Notes: generated from the sequence alone by a model not told the origin. Shown: positions 1-8,962, numbered from the stretch's first letter. The stretch is 64,000 bases of DNA from an uncultured Odoribacter sp. (GCA_910578985.1 CAJTSF010000007.1:54594-118593), one strand, 5' to 3'. Translations and numbers: made by a program.

Positions 1-27
1 GGGCGCGCAAAGGCGAAAGGTAAAATA

Positions 28-573
28 TCAATGCCGCGCTTCCCATTTCATCTCCTCCGCCCCTTCCCGGTGCGCGAGTTGGCGGGCAAGGATAAACAGG
101 TAGTCGGAGAGGCGGTTGATGTATTTGAGCAACAGACCGTCCACCTCTTCCTGCTCCGCGAGGTCGAGAATGCGGCGCTCGGCACGGCGGCATACGGTGC
201 GCGCCACATGGCAGGCGGACACGGCGGCTGAACCGCCGGGGAGGACGAAGGAGCGCATGGGAGGCAGGGAGGCGTCCATGCGGTCGATGGCTTGCTCGAG
301 GAGGAGGATGTCTTCCTCGCGAATGGAGACCTTGGCAAAGGAATCCGTAGGGGCGGTCGCCAGGTAGCCCCCCGCATCGAACAGGCGGCGCTGGATTTCG
401 ACCAGTTCGTCCGCCACAGGAGACGCCGCGGGGAAGGAACGCACCATGCCGATGTGGCTGTTCAATTCATCCACGGTACCGTAAGACTCCAGGCGGGCGC
501 TGTTCTTGGACACCCGCTGCCCGCCCACGAGGGAGGTCGTGCCTTGGTCTCCCGTTTTCGTATAGATTTTCAT
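28..573 (-). CDS. Cob(I)yrinic acid a,c-diamide adenosyltransferase, PduO type
   Basis: Transfers the adenosyl group of ATP to cob(I)alamin to make coenzyme B12 in the cytoplasm. The 181-residue protein has the PduO/MMAB N-terminus (MKIYTKTGDQGTTSL, then YGTVDELNSHIG) and the C-terminal helix pair with ACHVARTVCRRAERR and YINRLSDYLFILAR, which hold the ATP and cobalamin site in this family. Length is normal. It lies 12 bases downstream of the methyltransferase-like gene and is probably cotranscribed with it. No cobalamin riboswitch was seen upstream. EutT and CobA-type enzymes are unrelated folds, so the family call is firm. Confidence 0.95.
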   Translation of the reverse strand: MKIYTKTGDQGTTSLVGGQRVSKNSARLESYGTVDELNSHIGMVRSFPAASPVADELVEIQRRLFDAGGYLATAPTDSFAKVSIREEDILLLEQAIDRMDASLPPMRSFVLPGGSAAVSACHVARTVCRRAERRILDLAEQEEVDGLLLKYINRLSDYLFILARQLAHREGAEEMKWEARH

Positions 574-585
574 GGTTTCAAGTAT

Positions 586-1152
586 TTAGAGCATGAGTTT
601 ATAGTTTCCTTTCTGAATCTTGCGGTCGAAAAGCAGCAGCCCGTACCACATCATGTCCACGCTGACCGTCGCCTGTTCGCGGAGCCGGCGCCACAGGGCG
701 GCATGCCGGGCATCCTTGTGTATGTCGGCAATGACAAGGTATCGGGGATAGTCTTCCGGCGCAAAGGGCAGCATCCGCCCCACCTCCTCCACGGATGCCC
801 CGCACCCGAGGTAGATGAAATCCGCCCTGTCGAAGAAGGAGGGCGCATCCGTGATATGCACTTCGCCGTGAAGCACGGACAGATAGCCTGCCAGCAAAGA
901 GGAGTGGCGCCCGAGGCATACCACCTCCCGCACCCGCAGGCAACGGACCAGACGGGAGAGCAGACGGAAGACCTTGTATTCCCGCCTGCCCAGCAGGTGT
1001 GCCTGTCGCATCTCCACGGAACAGGCGCCGCGAGGCTTCCGGTCGCGGATGACGTTCATAATGAGGTTGAACATGAAAGGAGAGTGTACCCCGAACCCCC
1101 GTTTGTGCCGGAAACAGACGGCATGTTTTAACCTTGCTTTCAAATAATCCAT
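586..1152 (-). CDS. Conserved hypothetical, possible SAM-dependent methyltransferase-like protein
   Basis: A 188-residue protein of a Bacteroidota family whose N-terminus reads GFGVHSPFMFNLI and whose C-terminus reads FDRKIQKGNYKL. The middle (REVVCLGRHSSLLAGYL) sits where a class I methyltransferase nucleotide-binding loop would be, but the glycine motif is degenerate, so catalytic activity is uncertain. I chose the ATG at 1152 rather than the longer reading from 1188 because the latter would run into the divergent promoter region with recG. The adenosyltransferase gene follows after 12 bases. Confidence 0.6.
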   Translation of the reverse strand: MDYLKARLKHAVCFRHKRGFGVHSPFMFNLIMNVIRDRKPRGACSVEMRQAHLLGRREYKVFRLLSRLVRCLRVREVVCLGRHSSLLAGYLSVLHGEVHITDAPSFFDRADFIYLGCGASVEEVGRMLPFAPEDYPRYLVIADIHKDARHAALWRRLREQATVSVDMMWYGLLLFDRKIQKGNYKLML

Positions 1153-1175
1153 ATCGCGTGCACGCAATGATTGTG

Positions 1176-1183
1176 CAAAATTA
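1176..1183 (-). promoter_or_regulatory. TAnnTTTG promoter box for 1152 gene
   Basis: Minus-strand TAATTTTG, the Bacteroidota -7 box, 23 bases before the ATG at 1152. It is back to back with the recG box at 1196-1203, so the two transcripts diverge from overlapping promoters. Confidence 0.6.
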
Positions 1184-1195
1184 AACAATTATTCG

Positions 1196-1203
1196 TACCT
1201 TTG
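1196..1203 (+). promoter_or_regulatory. TAnnTTTG promoter box for recG
   Basis: TACCTTTG with a TTG 22 bases upstream at 1171-1173. It lies inside the longest possible recG reading frame, which argues that translation starts downstream of it. Confidence 0.65.
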
Positions 1204-1224
1204 AAACCCTATACGACGAAACAT

Positions 1225-3324
1225 TTGGAACTGTCCGGATTGCATATTAAATTCCTGCCCGGCGTCGGCGACAAGAGGGCGGCGGTCCTGCAAGAAGAGT
1301 TGGGCGTGCAGAGCTACGAGGACATGCTTTATCATGTGCCCTACAAGTATATCGACCGCTCCAAGATTTACCCCATTGCGGAACTGAACAAGCAACTGCC
1401 TTACATTCAAATCAAGGCGCGCATCCGCGACCTGCAGACGGTGGGCGCGGGCAAGGCGCAACGCATGACCGCCATCGCGTACGACGACACGGGGACGCTG
1501 GAACTGGTGTGGTTCAAAGGATTCAAATACCTCGCCGGGCAACTCCACCCCGAGCAGGAATACCTGATTTTCGGGCAACCGTCGGAATTCAACCGCCGGC
1601 TGAATATCGTCCATCCGGAAATCGACCGCTTCGACAAAGCCTCCCCCCTGCTCGTGGGATTCCAGGCGGTGTACCCGACCACGGAAAAAATGAAGAAGGC
1701 ATTCCTGAATTCGAAAGCCATCGGCAAGATTCAGGATGCTATTTTCAAGTCCGTCAAAGAGAAAATCCCCGAAACCCTCCCCGCCTGGTTCATCCGGAAG
1801 TACAAACTCATGTACCTGCACGAAGCGCTCCACAACGTCCACTTCCCGGAATCCCCGGAGATGCTGCGCCAGGCGCAATACCGCCTCAAACTGGAGGAGC
1901 TGTTCTATATCCAGCTCAATATCCTCAAACTGAAATACAAGCGGAAGACCTATTTCAAAGGACAGGTGTTCCAAACCGTGGGGGAATACTTCAACACGTT
2001 CTATTCCAGCCATCTTCCTTTCCCCCTCACCGGCGCCCAAAAGCGCGTGATACGGGAAATCCGACAGGACTGCGGCACGGGCAAACAGATGAACCGCCTG
2101 CTGCAAGGCGATGTGGGAAGCGGGAAGACGCTGGTGGCGGTCATGTGCATGCTGATTGCCCTTGACAATTGTTTCCAGACCTGCCTCATGGCTCCCACGG
2201 AAATCCTGGCAACGCAGCACTACGAAACCATCCGCACAATGTTGCAGGAGATGAATATCTCCGTCGCCCTGCTCACCGGTTCCACCAAAAAGAAGGAACG
2301 CGAAGAGATTCACGAGGGGCTCCGCGACGGCTCGCTGCAAATCCTCATCGGCACCCACGCCCTGCTGGAGGACGTAGTCACATTCCGGAACATCGGGCTG
2401 GTCATCATCGACGAACAACACCGCTTCGGGGTGGCGCAACGCGCCAAACTGTGGCAGAAGGGCGACATCCCCCCCCATGTGCTGGTGATGACCGCCACGC
2501 CCATCCCCCGCACCCTTGCCATGACGCTGTACGGGGACCTGGATGTGTCGGTCATCGATGAAATGCCCCCCGGACGCAAACCGATTACCACACTGCACAC
2601 CTTCGACCGGAAGCGCCTCGACGTGTTCCGCTTCATAGAAAAGGAACTGGCGCAGGGACGGCAGGCGTATGTCGTGTATCCCCTGATTTCGGAATCGGAG
2701 AAACTCGACTTCCGCGACCTGGAAGCCGGATTCGAACAAATCAACAACTACTTCCTGCCCAAAGGCTATAAGACGGGCATGGTGCACGGCAAACTGAAAC
2801 CGGCAGAAAAAGACGCCGAAATGCAACGGTTCGTCAAGGCGGAAACGAAGATATTGGTGGCGACGACCGTCATCGAAGTGGGGGTGAACGTCCCCAACGC
2901 CTCCATCATGGTCATCGAGAGCGCGGAGCGCTTCGGGCTGTCACAGCTGCACCAGCTGCGCGGGCGGGTGGGACGCGGAGCGGACCAATCGTACTGCATC
3001 CTCATGACCTCCTACAAGATTTCCAACGAATCCCGGAAACGCATCGAGACGATGACCTCCACCAACGACGGATTCGAAATCGCCGAAGCCGACCTGAAAC
3101 TGCGCGGTCCCGGCGACATTGAAGGCACCCAACAGAGCGGGCTGACTTGCAGCCTGAAGGTCGCAAACCTCGGGAAAGACGCCCTGATTCTCAGCGAAGC
3201 CTCCCGCATCGCCGCCGAAATCCTCGAACAGGATCCCGACCTGCTGGCAGAGGAAAACCAAGTCTTCGCCACCCAAATCAAACGCCTGTTCAAAACACGG
3301 ATTACGTGGAGGTATATCAGTTAA
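1225..3324 (+). CDS. recG: ATP-dependent DNA helicase RecG
   Basis: Branch-migration helicase that remodels stalled replication forks and Holliday junctions. The N-terminal wedge starts with KFLPGVGDKRA; the helicase core shows Walker A GDVGSGKT, DEQH (motif II), TATPIPRT (motif III), and the C-terminal RGRVGRG (motif VI). The frame is open from a TTG at 1171, but that codon lies upstream of the TACCTTTG promoter box, so I prefer the TTG at 1225, giving 699 residues, close to the roughly 698 usual in Bacteroides. TTG at 1240 is an alternative. A strong terminator follows. Confidence 0.95.
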   Translation: MELSGLHIKFLPGVGDKRAAVLQEELGVQSYEDMLYHVPYKYIDRSKIYPIAELNKQLPYIQIKARIRDLQTVGAGKAQRMTAIAYDDTGTLELVWFKGFKYLAGQLHPEQEYLIFGQPSEFNRRLNIVHPEIDRFDKASPLLVGFQAVYPTTEKMKKAFLNSKAIGKIQDAIFKSVKEKIPETLPAWFIRKYKLMYLHEALHNVHFPESPEMLRQAQYRLKLEELFYIQLNILKLKYKRKTYFKGQVFQTVGEYFNTFYSSHLPFPLTGAQKRVIREIRQDCGTGKQMNRLLQGDVGSGKTLVAVMCMLIALDNCFQTCLMAPTEILATQHYETIRTMLQEMNISVALLTGSTKKKEREEIHEGLRDGSLQILIGTHALLEDVVTFRNIGLVIIDEQHRFGVAQRAKLWQKGDIPPHVLVMTATPIPRTLAMTLYGDLDVSVIDEMPPGRKPITTLHTFDRKRLDVFRFIEKELAQGRQAYVVYPLISESEKLDFRDLEAGFEQINNYFLPKGYKTGMVHGKLKPAEKDAEMQRFVKAETKILVATTVIEVGVNVPNASIMVIESAERFGLSQLHQLRGRVGRGADQSYCILMTSYKISNESRKRIETMTSTNDGFEIAEADLKLRGPGDIEGTQQSGLTCSLKVANLGKDALILSEASRIAAEILEQDPDLLAEENQVFATQIKRLFKTRITWRYIS

Positions 3325-3325
3325 A

Positions 3326-3349
3326 AAAAGGGCGCTTCAGCGCCCTTTT
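3326..3349. terminator. Bidirectional intrinsic terminator
   Basis: Perfect 10-bp stem (AAAAGGGCGC / GCGCCCTTTT) with a TTCA loop between the convergent recG and DUF3332 genes; it can serve both. Confidence 0.85.
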
Positions 3350-3370
3350 CCATTTTATCGCATTTTAATC

Positions 3371-3814
3371 TTATCTCACCTGCAATCCCTTCTCGCTACC
3401 ATTCATCTGGTACCATTTTCCTTCTTCGGGGAAGTAAGCGAACTCCGCTTTATCGTCGGACTCCTTGGATGCCACGGTCATGTGGTTCTTCGTTTTGATG
3501 ACCTCATACATTTTGCCGTCGTGCATCACATCCTGGATTTCCGTCTCGCCATCGTTCATGGCAATCGGATTCTTTCCGCCCCAGAACTCGATGGAGTTGA
3601 AAATCAACACATCGCCCAAGGTGCAAATCTCGTAAGCCGGCAAAATGCACAGACCCAAGAACAGCAACTCGTTCACAAACTTATTGTCGGACACCTCGCC
3701 GTTCCATGCGTGCAACTTGGAGGTCAGGCGGAAAGGTCCGTAACAACCCGTCAATGAAGGCACCGTTGCCGCCAACAGCGCAACTGCCATTACTTTCATC
3801 ATTGTCTTTTTCAT
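3371..3814 (-). CDS. DUF3332 family lipoprotein
   Basis: A 147-residue predicted lipoprotein: a basic N-terminus and hydrophobic stretch end in the lipobox LTGC, followed by YGPFRLTSKLHAWNGEV, characteristic of the DUF3332 family. One hydrophobic segment (ELLFLGLCILPAYEICTLGDVLIF) follows, so it may be anchored by both lipid and membrane helix. Function is unknown for the family. The ATG at 3814 is chosen over an in-frame TTG two codons earlier. Stands alone between aspA and recG. Confidence 0.8.
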   Translation of the reverse strand: MKKTMMKVMAVALLAATVPSLTGCYGPFRLTSKLHAWNGEVSDNKFVNELLFLGLCILPAYEICTLGDVLIFNSIEFWGGKNPIAMNDGETEIQDVMHDGKMYEVIKTKNHMTVASKESDDKAEFAYFPEEGKWYQMNGSEKGLQVR

Positions 3815-3999
3815 AATCAATCTGTTTTTAAATGAATATCACAATTTATATCTCTTATACTCCAAAAACCTGATGGTTGTTTCAGAGATTTATACTTTCT
3901 TCCTTTTTCAACTGCAATTTTAATGTAATTAAACGGTATAAACAACAAACTCCGGCACAAAAAGCACCGGAGTTTGAAAAAAATCATGAATAAGCCTGC

Positions 4000-5412
4000 T
4001 TATTTCTTGATATAGAACTTGTGAGGCTTGATCATATTCTCGGGTTTCAGCAACTCGTCCAGTTCCGCTTTGGTCAGCAGACCTTCTTCCAGAACGAGGT
4101 CGTAAACGCTGCGGTTCTCCTTCAGCGCCCGTTTGGCGATGCGTGAAGAATTCTTGTAACCCAGCGTCGGGTTCAAAGCCGTCACGATACCGATGCTGTT
4201 CAACACCATCTCACGGCAACGGTCCGCATTCACGGTAATGCCTTCCACGCACTGGGTGCGCAAACGCTCCATACCTTTCTCCAGCATCTTGATGGAACTG
4301 AAAATGGAATCCACCAAGACCGGCTCCATCACGTTCAACTGCAACTGTCCTGCCTCAGCGGCGAAAGTCACCGTCAGGTCGTTACCGATGACGCGGAAAC
4401 AAATCTGATTCACCACTTCCGGAATCACAGGGTTCACCTTACCCGGCATGATGGAAGAACCCGGCTGCATCGGCGGCAGGTTGATTTCGCTCAAGCCGCA
4501 ACGGGGACCGCTGGACAACAGACGCAAGTCGCTACAGATTTTGGACAGTTTCACTGCCATACGCTTCAACGCGGAAGAATACATCACTGCGGAACCGGCA
4601 TCCGGAGTCGCCTCGATGAGGTTGGAAGCCAGCACGAACTCTTCACCGCTGATGATACGCAGATTCTTGATGCACTTGGCGGAATATTCCGGTTCCGAGT
4701 TGATACCCGTACCGATAGCCGTTGCACCCATATTCACTTCCAGGAACAGCTTGGCATTCTGGTTCAGACGCTCCACTTCCTCTTCCAGGTTGGCGGCAAA
4801 CGCCTCGAACTCCTGACCCACGGTCATCGGCACGGCATCCTGCAACTGGGTACGTCCCATTTTGATGATTTCCTTGAACTCCTCGCCTTTCTGACGGAAA
4901 GCGGCAATCAATCTACGCAACTCGGAAACCAGCTCCTCGTTCATGAAAATGAACGCCAGTTTGAAAGAAGTCGGGTAAGCGTCATTGGTCGATTGCGACA
5001 TATTCACGTGGTCGTTCGGGTGGCAATACTCATACTCGCCCTTCTGGTGTCCCAGGATTTCCAACGCACGGTTGGCAACCACTTCGTTGATATTCATATT
5101 GGTCGAAGTACCTGCTCCTCCCTGAATCAGGTCCACCGGAAACTGGTCATGCAGGCTTCCGCTGATGATTTCCTCGCAAGCGCGGGTAATGGCATCCGCA
5201 ATGTTGTCGGGAAGAATTTCCAATTCCTGGTTTGCCTTGGCGGCAGCCCATTTGATCATGGCGAGAGCTTTCACATAATTAGGGTAATGGCTGATAGTCA
5301 AACCGCTGATGTTATGGAAATTCTCAATACCGCGAAGAGTTTGAATACCATAGTATGCCTCTGCCGGCACCTCTTTCTCTCCTAATAAATCGTGTTCGAT
5401 ACGTGTTTTCAT
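4000..5412 (-). CDS. aspA: Aspartate ammonia-lyase
   Basis: Reversible deamination of aspartate to fumarate and ammonia; in anaerobic Bacteroidales this supplies fumarate for respiration. The 470-residue protein matches the aspartase/fumarase superfamily throughout, with TSTNMNINEV and the signature loop GSSIMPGKVNP that carries the catalytic serine. The N-terminus (RIEHDLLGEKEVPAEAYYGIQT) is typical of AspA rather than fumarase C. A promoter box lies 37 bases upstream; the gene is probably monocistronic. Confidence 0.95.
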   Translation of the reverse strand: MKTRIEHDLLGEKEVPAEAYYGIQTLRGIENFHNISGLTISHYPNYVKALAMIKWAAAKANQELEILPDNIADAITRACEEIISGSLHDQFPVDLIQGGAGTSTNMNINEVVANRALEILGHQKGEYEYCHPNDHVNMSQSTNDAYPTSFKLAFIFMNEELVSELRRLIAAFRQKGEEFKEIIKMGRTQLQDAVPMTVGQEFEAFAANLEEEVERLNQNAKLFLEVNMGATAIGTGINSEPEYSAKCIKNLRIISGEEFVLASNLIEATPDAGSAVMYSSALKRMAVKLSKICSDLRLLSSGPRCGLSEINLPPMQPGSSIMPGKVNPVIPEVVNQICFRVIGNDLTVTFAAEAGQLQLNVMEPVLVDSIFSSIKMLEKGMERLRTQCVEGITVNADRCREMVLNSIGIVTALNPTLGYKNSSRIAKRALKENRSVYDLVLEEGLLTKAELDELLKPENMIKPHKFYIKK

Positions 5413-5449
5413 TATTCTATCTTTTTAGTCCCTTTTTTGAATAATTCCG

Positions 5450-5457
5450 CAAAAGTA
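5450..5457 (-). promoter_or_regulatory. TAnnTTTG promoter box for aspA
   Basis: Minus-strand TACTTTTG, 37 bases ahead of the aspA ATG at 5412. Gives aspA its own promoter separate from the galE operon upstream. Confidence 0.7.
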
Positions 5458-5497
5458 GCAAAGAAAATACATTCTACCTAACTTTCCCCGAAAGAAA

Positions 5498-5971
5498 TTA
5501 CTCCTCTTCCGTGCTCTCCTCCTCTGCCGCGGGTTCCTCGAAATAAGGATACACATCCATGAACGTCGTGTCCGCCAGGCTCGCGATTTCATACGGCACC
5601 ACGAACGTGGAGAGGCTTTTTTCCAGATTCTCCAAAGCCCGTTTGATGTCGGACGCCGCCACGAGATAATACTGGAACGAGGATTTCTCCTTCCCGCTCA
5701 CCTCGTCCGCGTCGATAATCGCCACCTTCGCCTTGTACCACCGGTCGTCCGTCTCATCCTCCGAAGGCACCACCTCCGTGATGTTCGACTTCTTCAGGCT
5801 GCTGATGTAATAATCGCCGGACACCACCGATTCCATCTCGCGGGTAATCCGGCTCTCCGCCTCCGTGTAGGACATGGCATCCAGCAGGTACGCCTCGTTC
5901 ACCTTCTTCTCCTTGCCGTCCTCGCTCACTTTCATGTATTTTACTTTCGCTTCAAACCAATTCGCTGTCAT
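5498..5971 (-). CDS. DUF4494 family protein
   Basis: A 157-residue cytoplasmic protein of the Bacteroidota-specific DUF4494 family. It begins WFEAKVKYMKV and repeats a related strand pattern later (WYKAKVAIIDADEV), suggesting two copies of a small beta-alpha unit. The tail is very acidic (EEPAAEEESTEEE). No catalytic motif is visible. It is the last gene of the probable galE-DUF3467-DUF4494 operon, 42 bases after the DUF3467 gene. Function unknown. Confidence 0.8.
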   Translation of the reverse strand: MTANWFEAKVKYMKVSEDGKEKKVNEAYLLDAMSYTEAESRITREMESVVSGDYYISSLKKSNITEVVPSEDETDDRWYKAKVAIIDADEVSGKEKSSFQYYLVAASDIKRALENLEKSLSTFVVPYEIASLADTTFMDVYPYFEEPAAEEESTEEE

Positions 5972-6013
5972 AAATTTCTCCTTCCCTGTTTTAATCGTTC
6001 ACTTGTTTTTCCT

Positions 6014-6325
6014 TTACGCCTGTCCCTTCGGTTCCAGTCCGATGGGGAACACCGCCTGCTCGTTCCCTGCCAGGCGGATGGTTCCGTTGTCCTGTTCGAA
6101 CTTCCGGATATTGTCCTGCAATGCCAGCATAAGCCGTTTCGTATTCTCCGGCGTCAGGATTATCCGGCTCTTCACCTCCGGCTTCTGCACGCCCGGCATC
6201 AGGCGCACAAAATCCACGATAAACTCCGATGTCGAATGCGCGATAATCGCCAGGTTCGCATACGTTCCCTGCGCCACCTCGCGGCTCAGGTCGATTTCCA
6301 ACTGTTGTTGTTTCTGTTCTTCCAT
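6014..6325 (-). CDS. DUF3467 family protein
   Basis: A 103-residue protein matching DUF3467: a Gln-rich start, then YANLAIIAHSTSEFIVDFVRLMPG and SRIILTPENTKRLMLALQDNI. Members are widespread, small and cytoplasmic with no known function. It lies 27 bases downstream of galE. Confidence 0.85.
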   Translation of the reverse strand: MEEQKQQQLEIDLSREVAQGTYANLAIIAHSTSEFIVDFVRLMPGVQKPEVKSRIILTPENTKRLMLALQDNIRKFEQDNGTIRLAGNEQAVFPIGLEPKGQA

Positions 6326-6352
6326 ACTCCCAAATTCTATCTGTTATCGTCT

Positions 6353-7369
6353 TTATTCCATCAGATGCTTCTGCCATTTCCAGGCATTCGCCAGGGTCTC
6401 CTCGATGGGCACCTCCGCCTTCCAGCCCAGCTCCCGGTTCGCCAGCGTGGTATCCGCCCACACCTGCTCGATGTCCCCCGCACGCCGTCCCACGATTTTG
6501 TAATTCACCTTCTCCCCCGTCGCACGCTCGAACGCCCGGATGAGCTCCAGCACAGACAACCCGTTGCCTGTCCCGATGTTGAAATACTCATAGTTCGCCT
6601 TGTTCTTCCCCTCCATCAGCCGCCGGATCGCCACCACATGCGCCCGTGCCAGGTCCACCACATCGATATAATCCCGGATGGCGGAACCGTCCGGCGTATG
6701 GTAATCATCCCCGAACACGCTCAACTGCTCCCGGATGCCCGCCACCGTCTGCGTCAGGTACGGAATCAGATTGTTCGGCACCCCGTTCGGCAACTCCCCG
6801 ATGCACGCTGAGGGATGCGCCCCTATCGGGTTGAAATAGCGCAGCGCCAGCAGGTTCATCCCCTGCTCCACCTTCGCCACGTCCCGCAGGATATCCTCGC
6901 ACATCGTCTTCGTATTCCCGTAGGGCGACTCCGCCGGCTTGCGCGGCGTCTGCTCCGTCACCGGCAACACGTCCGCCTGCCCGTACACCGTACACGACGA
7001 CGAGAACACCAGATGCTTCACCCCGCACTCCCGCATCGACGCCAGCACATTCATCAACGAATTCAAATTATTGCGGTAATACTCCAACGGCTTCTGCACC
7101 GACTCCCCCACCGCCTTCAACGCCGCGAAATGAATCACCGCCCCGATGTCCCGGTGGCGGGCAAACAGCTCCCGCACCTTCTCCCCCTCCGTCAGGTCCA
7201 GCTCCTCGAACGCCGGGCGAACGCCCGTAATCCGCGCGATGCCGTCCAGCACCCCCGCATTCGAATTGCAAAGGTTATCCGCAATCACCACCTCATAGCC
7301 GCTCTGCTGCAACTCCACCACCGTATGCGAACCGATATACCCGGTTCCGCCCGTAACCAATATCTTCAT
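6353..7369 (-). CDS. galE: UDP-glucose 4-epimerase
   Basis: Interconverts UDP-glucose and UDP-galactose for the Leloir pathway and surface glycan synthesis. The 338-residue extended SDR protein has the NAD-binding GGTGYIGSH at the N-terminus, SSSCTVYG with the catalytic Ser/Thr, and YGNTKTMCE with the YxxxK pair. The C-terminus (RRAGDIEQVWADTTLANRELGWKA) is typical of GalE. Heads an operon with DUF3467 and DUF4494 genes and diverges from the HU-like gene. Confidence 0.95.
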   Translation of the reverse strand: MKILVTGGTGYIGSHTVVELQQSGYEVVIADNLCNSNAGVLDGIARITGVRPAFEELDLTEGEKVRELFARHRDIGAVIHFAALKAVGESVQKPLEYYRNNLNSLMNVLASMRECGVKHLVFSSSCTVYGQADVLPVTEQTPRKPAESPYGNTKTMCEDILRDVAKVEQGMNLLALRYFNPIGAHPSACIGELPNGVPNNLIPYLTQTVAGIREQLSVFGDDYHTPDGSAIRDYIDVVDLARAHVVAIRRLMEGKNKANYEYFNIGTGNGLSVLELIRAFERATGEKVNYKIVGRRAGDIEQVWADTTLANRELGWKAEVPIEETLANAWKWQKHLME

Positions 7370-7493
7370 AAAATACCCTTTAGATTGTCATGCAAAGTAA
7401 GCAATAAATCGCCGAATTTCCCCCTTAACGGAGAACGAAAAAAAAGAATATATTTTTTCTCTTCTTTAGTATTGAAATTCAAATGTTTTTTAC

Positions 7494-7501
7494 TACTTTT
7501 G
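7494..7501 (+). promoter_or_regulatory. TAnnTTTG promoter box, 4 bases from start codon
   Basis: TACTTTTG followed by only TTGC and then the ATG at 7506; a TTG at 7472-7474 gives the expected -33 spacing of 19 bases. The transcript would begin at or very near the start codon. Confidence 0.7.
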
Positions 7502-7505
7502 TTGC

Positions 7506-8246
7506 ATGCACAGATATATAGAATACATATCCGACCTGCTTTATCTGCACGATTGCGTGATTCTCCCCGGATTCGGAGGCTTTATATGCAATTACTCAAG
7601 CGCTTACGTAGATGAAAACAGCGGTATGATTTGCCCTCCCGGCAAAACGATTCTATTCAACCGTAACCTCACCCACAACGACGGACTGCTCGTCAGCTGG
7701 ATTGCCGCCAAGGAAAATCTTCCCTACGACAAGGCGACCGCCCAGCTCTCCCTCTTCTGCGAGGACCTGAAAATCCGGCTCAACCAGCAGCAGCGCGTCT
7801 CCTTCGGAGACATCGGCGTATTCTACACCGACCGCCGCTTCAACATCATCTTCGAGGACGGCAAGCACAACTTCTTCGCAGACGCCCTCGGCATGGAACC
7901 CCTGCCCGCCGAAGCCGCACCCAAGACCAAACCGGCAGCGACACAGGCAACCGTGCGCACCGCCGCACCGGACATGTCCGCCTACATCGACATGGCATCC
8001 TCCGGCAACGTCTTCCTGCGCCTGCTCAAATACGGGTTGGCAGCTGCCATCATCACCGGAGTTGTGGTCATCTCCCAACTGGACATCTTCCACTTCCCCG
8101 CAGGAAACAAAATCACCCACAGCACCTCCATCCAACCCGAACTCTCCTCCGCCAAACGCGCGGCGGACGCCGTCACCTACGACAGCGTCATCTCTCCCGC
8201 CCACGACTACGTGGACTATGATCCTATCGACGATTTAGCGTGGTGA
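7506..8246 (+). CDS. HU-CCDC81 family protein with one membrane segment
   Basis: A 246-residue protein. Residues about 1-130 match the bacterial HU-CCDC81 pair of domains (YISDLLYLHDCVILPGFGGFICN, then VSFGDIGVFYTDRRFNIIFE). A proline/alanine-rich linker follows, then one hydrophobic helix at about 178-198 (LKYGLAAAIITGVVVISQLDIF) and a short tail. Family members in this phylum usually end in a peptidoglycan-binding SPOR domain; none is visible here, so this looks like a shortened version. HU-like folding does not prove DNA binding. The gene overlaps the end of pssA by 23 bases. Confidence 0.8.
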   Translation: MHRYIEYISDLLYLHDCVILPGFGGFICNYSSAYVDENSGMICPPGKTILFNRNLTHNDGLLVSWIAAKENLPYDKATAQLSLFCEDLKIRLNQQQRVSFGDIGVFYTDRRFNIIFEDGKHNFFADALGMEPLPAEAAPKTKPAATQATVRTAAPDMSAYIDMASSGNVFLRLLKYGLAAAIITGVVVISQLDIFHFPAGNKITHSTSIQPELSSAKRAADAVTYDSVISPAHDYVDYDPIDDLAW

Positions 8247-8958
8247 AGAACGCCACCACCGAAAAAAGAATATAAAGCGGTATCACCATAAACAGCACCG
8301 CCCAACCCCACACGCACCCGCACACCGCCAAGGCACCCAGAAACAGATAACGCACCCGGTTCTCCCTCCATCCGAACCCCGACACTTTCAGCGAAAACAT
8401 CGGCAACTCGCTCACCAACAACACCGACAGAATCACCGCACAGCATCCCAGCACCGTCACCGACGCAAACAGCCTCCCGTACACCTCCGGCGCATACGCC
8501 GCACCCAGCACCGCCCCCACCCAGAACAACGCATGCGCGGGCGTCGGCATCCCGATGAACGACACCGACTGCCGCTCGTCCAGGTTGAACTTCGCCAGCC
8601 GGTACGCCGAAAACGCCGGAATCATCAACGGCGTCAGCGCCATCACCCGCTCCCACCCGCTCCAATCCTCCCAGCTCCACACACTCCCCCCCGGCAACAC
8701 TCCCAACATCAGCCCGTGAGCCAACACCGCCGGCGCCACCCCGAAACTCACCACATCCGCCAGCGAATCCAGCTCCTTCCCCATCTCCGACTTCACATGC
8801 AGCAGGCGCGCCGCCATACCGTCGAAAAAGTCGAACACCATAGCCAGCAACACCAACGCCGCCGCCCAAACCGTCAGCCCGTACATCGCCATAAAAATCG
8901 CCAGCGTCCCCGCCGTCGCATTCAGGCAGGTAATCCAATTGGGAATAAATCTTTTCAT
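8224..8958 (-). CDS. pssA: CDP-diacylglycerol-serine O-phosphatidyltransferase
   Basis: Makes phosphatidylserine from CDP-diacylglycerol and serine at the inner membrane, the step before phosphatidylethanolamine. The 244-residue multi-helix protein has the CDP-alcohol phosphatidyltransferase signature DFFDGMAAR...GKELDSLADVVSFG. The start ITCLNATAGTLAI is typical. The decarboxylase gene often found beside it is absent here; instead it is 4 bases behind yeiH at the end of a probable four-gene operon beginning at 13160. Confidence 0.92.
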   Translation of the reverse strand: MKRFIPNWITCLNATAGTLAIFMAMYGLTVWAAALVLLAMVFDFFDGMAARLLHVKSEMGKELDSLADVVSFGVAPAVLAHGLMLGVLPGGSVWSWEDWSGWERVMALTPLMIPAFSAYRLAKFNLDERQSVSFIGMPTPAHALFWVGAVLGAAYAPEVYGRLFASVTVLGCCAVILSVLLVSELPMFSLKVSGFGWRENRVRYLFLGALAVCGCVWGWAVLFMVIPLYILFSVVAFFTTLNRR

Positions 8959-8962
8959 CGCA

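Noticed and set aside
1189..2826. 545-residue open frame antisense to recG
   Set aside because: The other strand is unambiguously RecG; the frame follows from high GC at third positions and shows no family motif.
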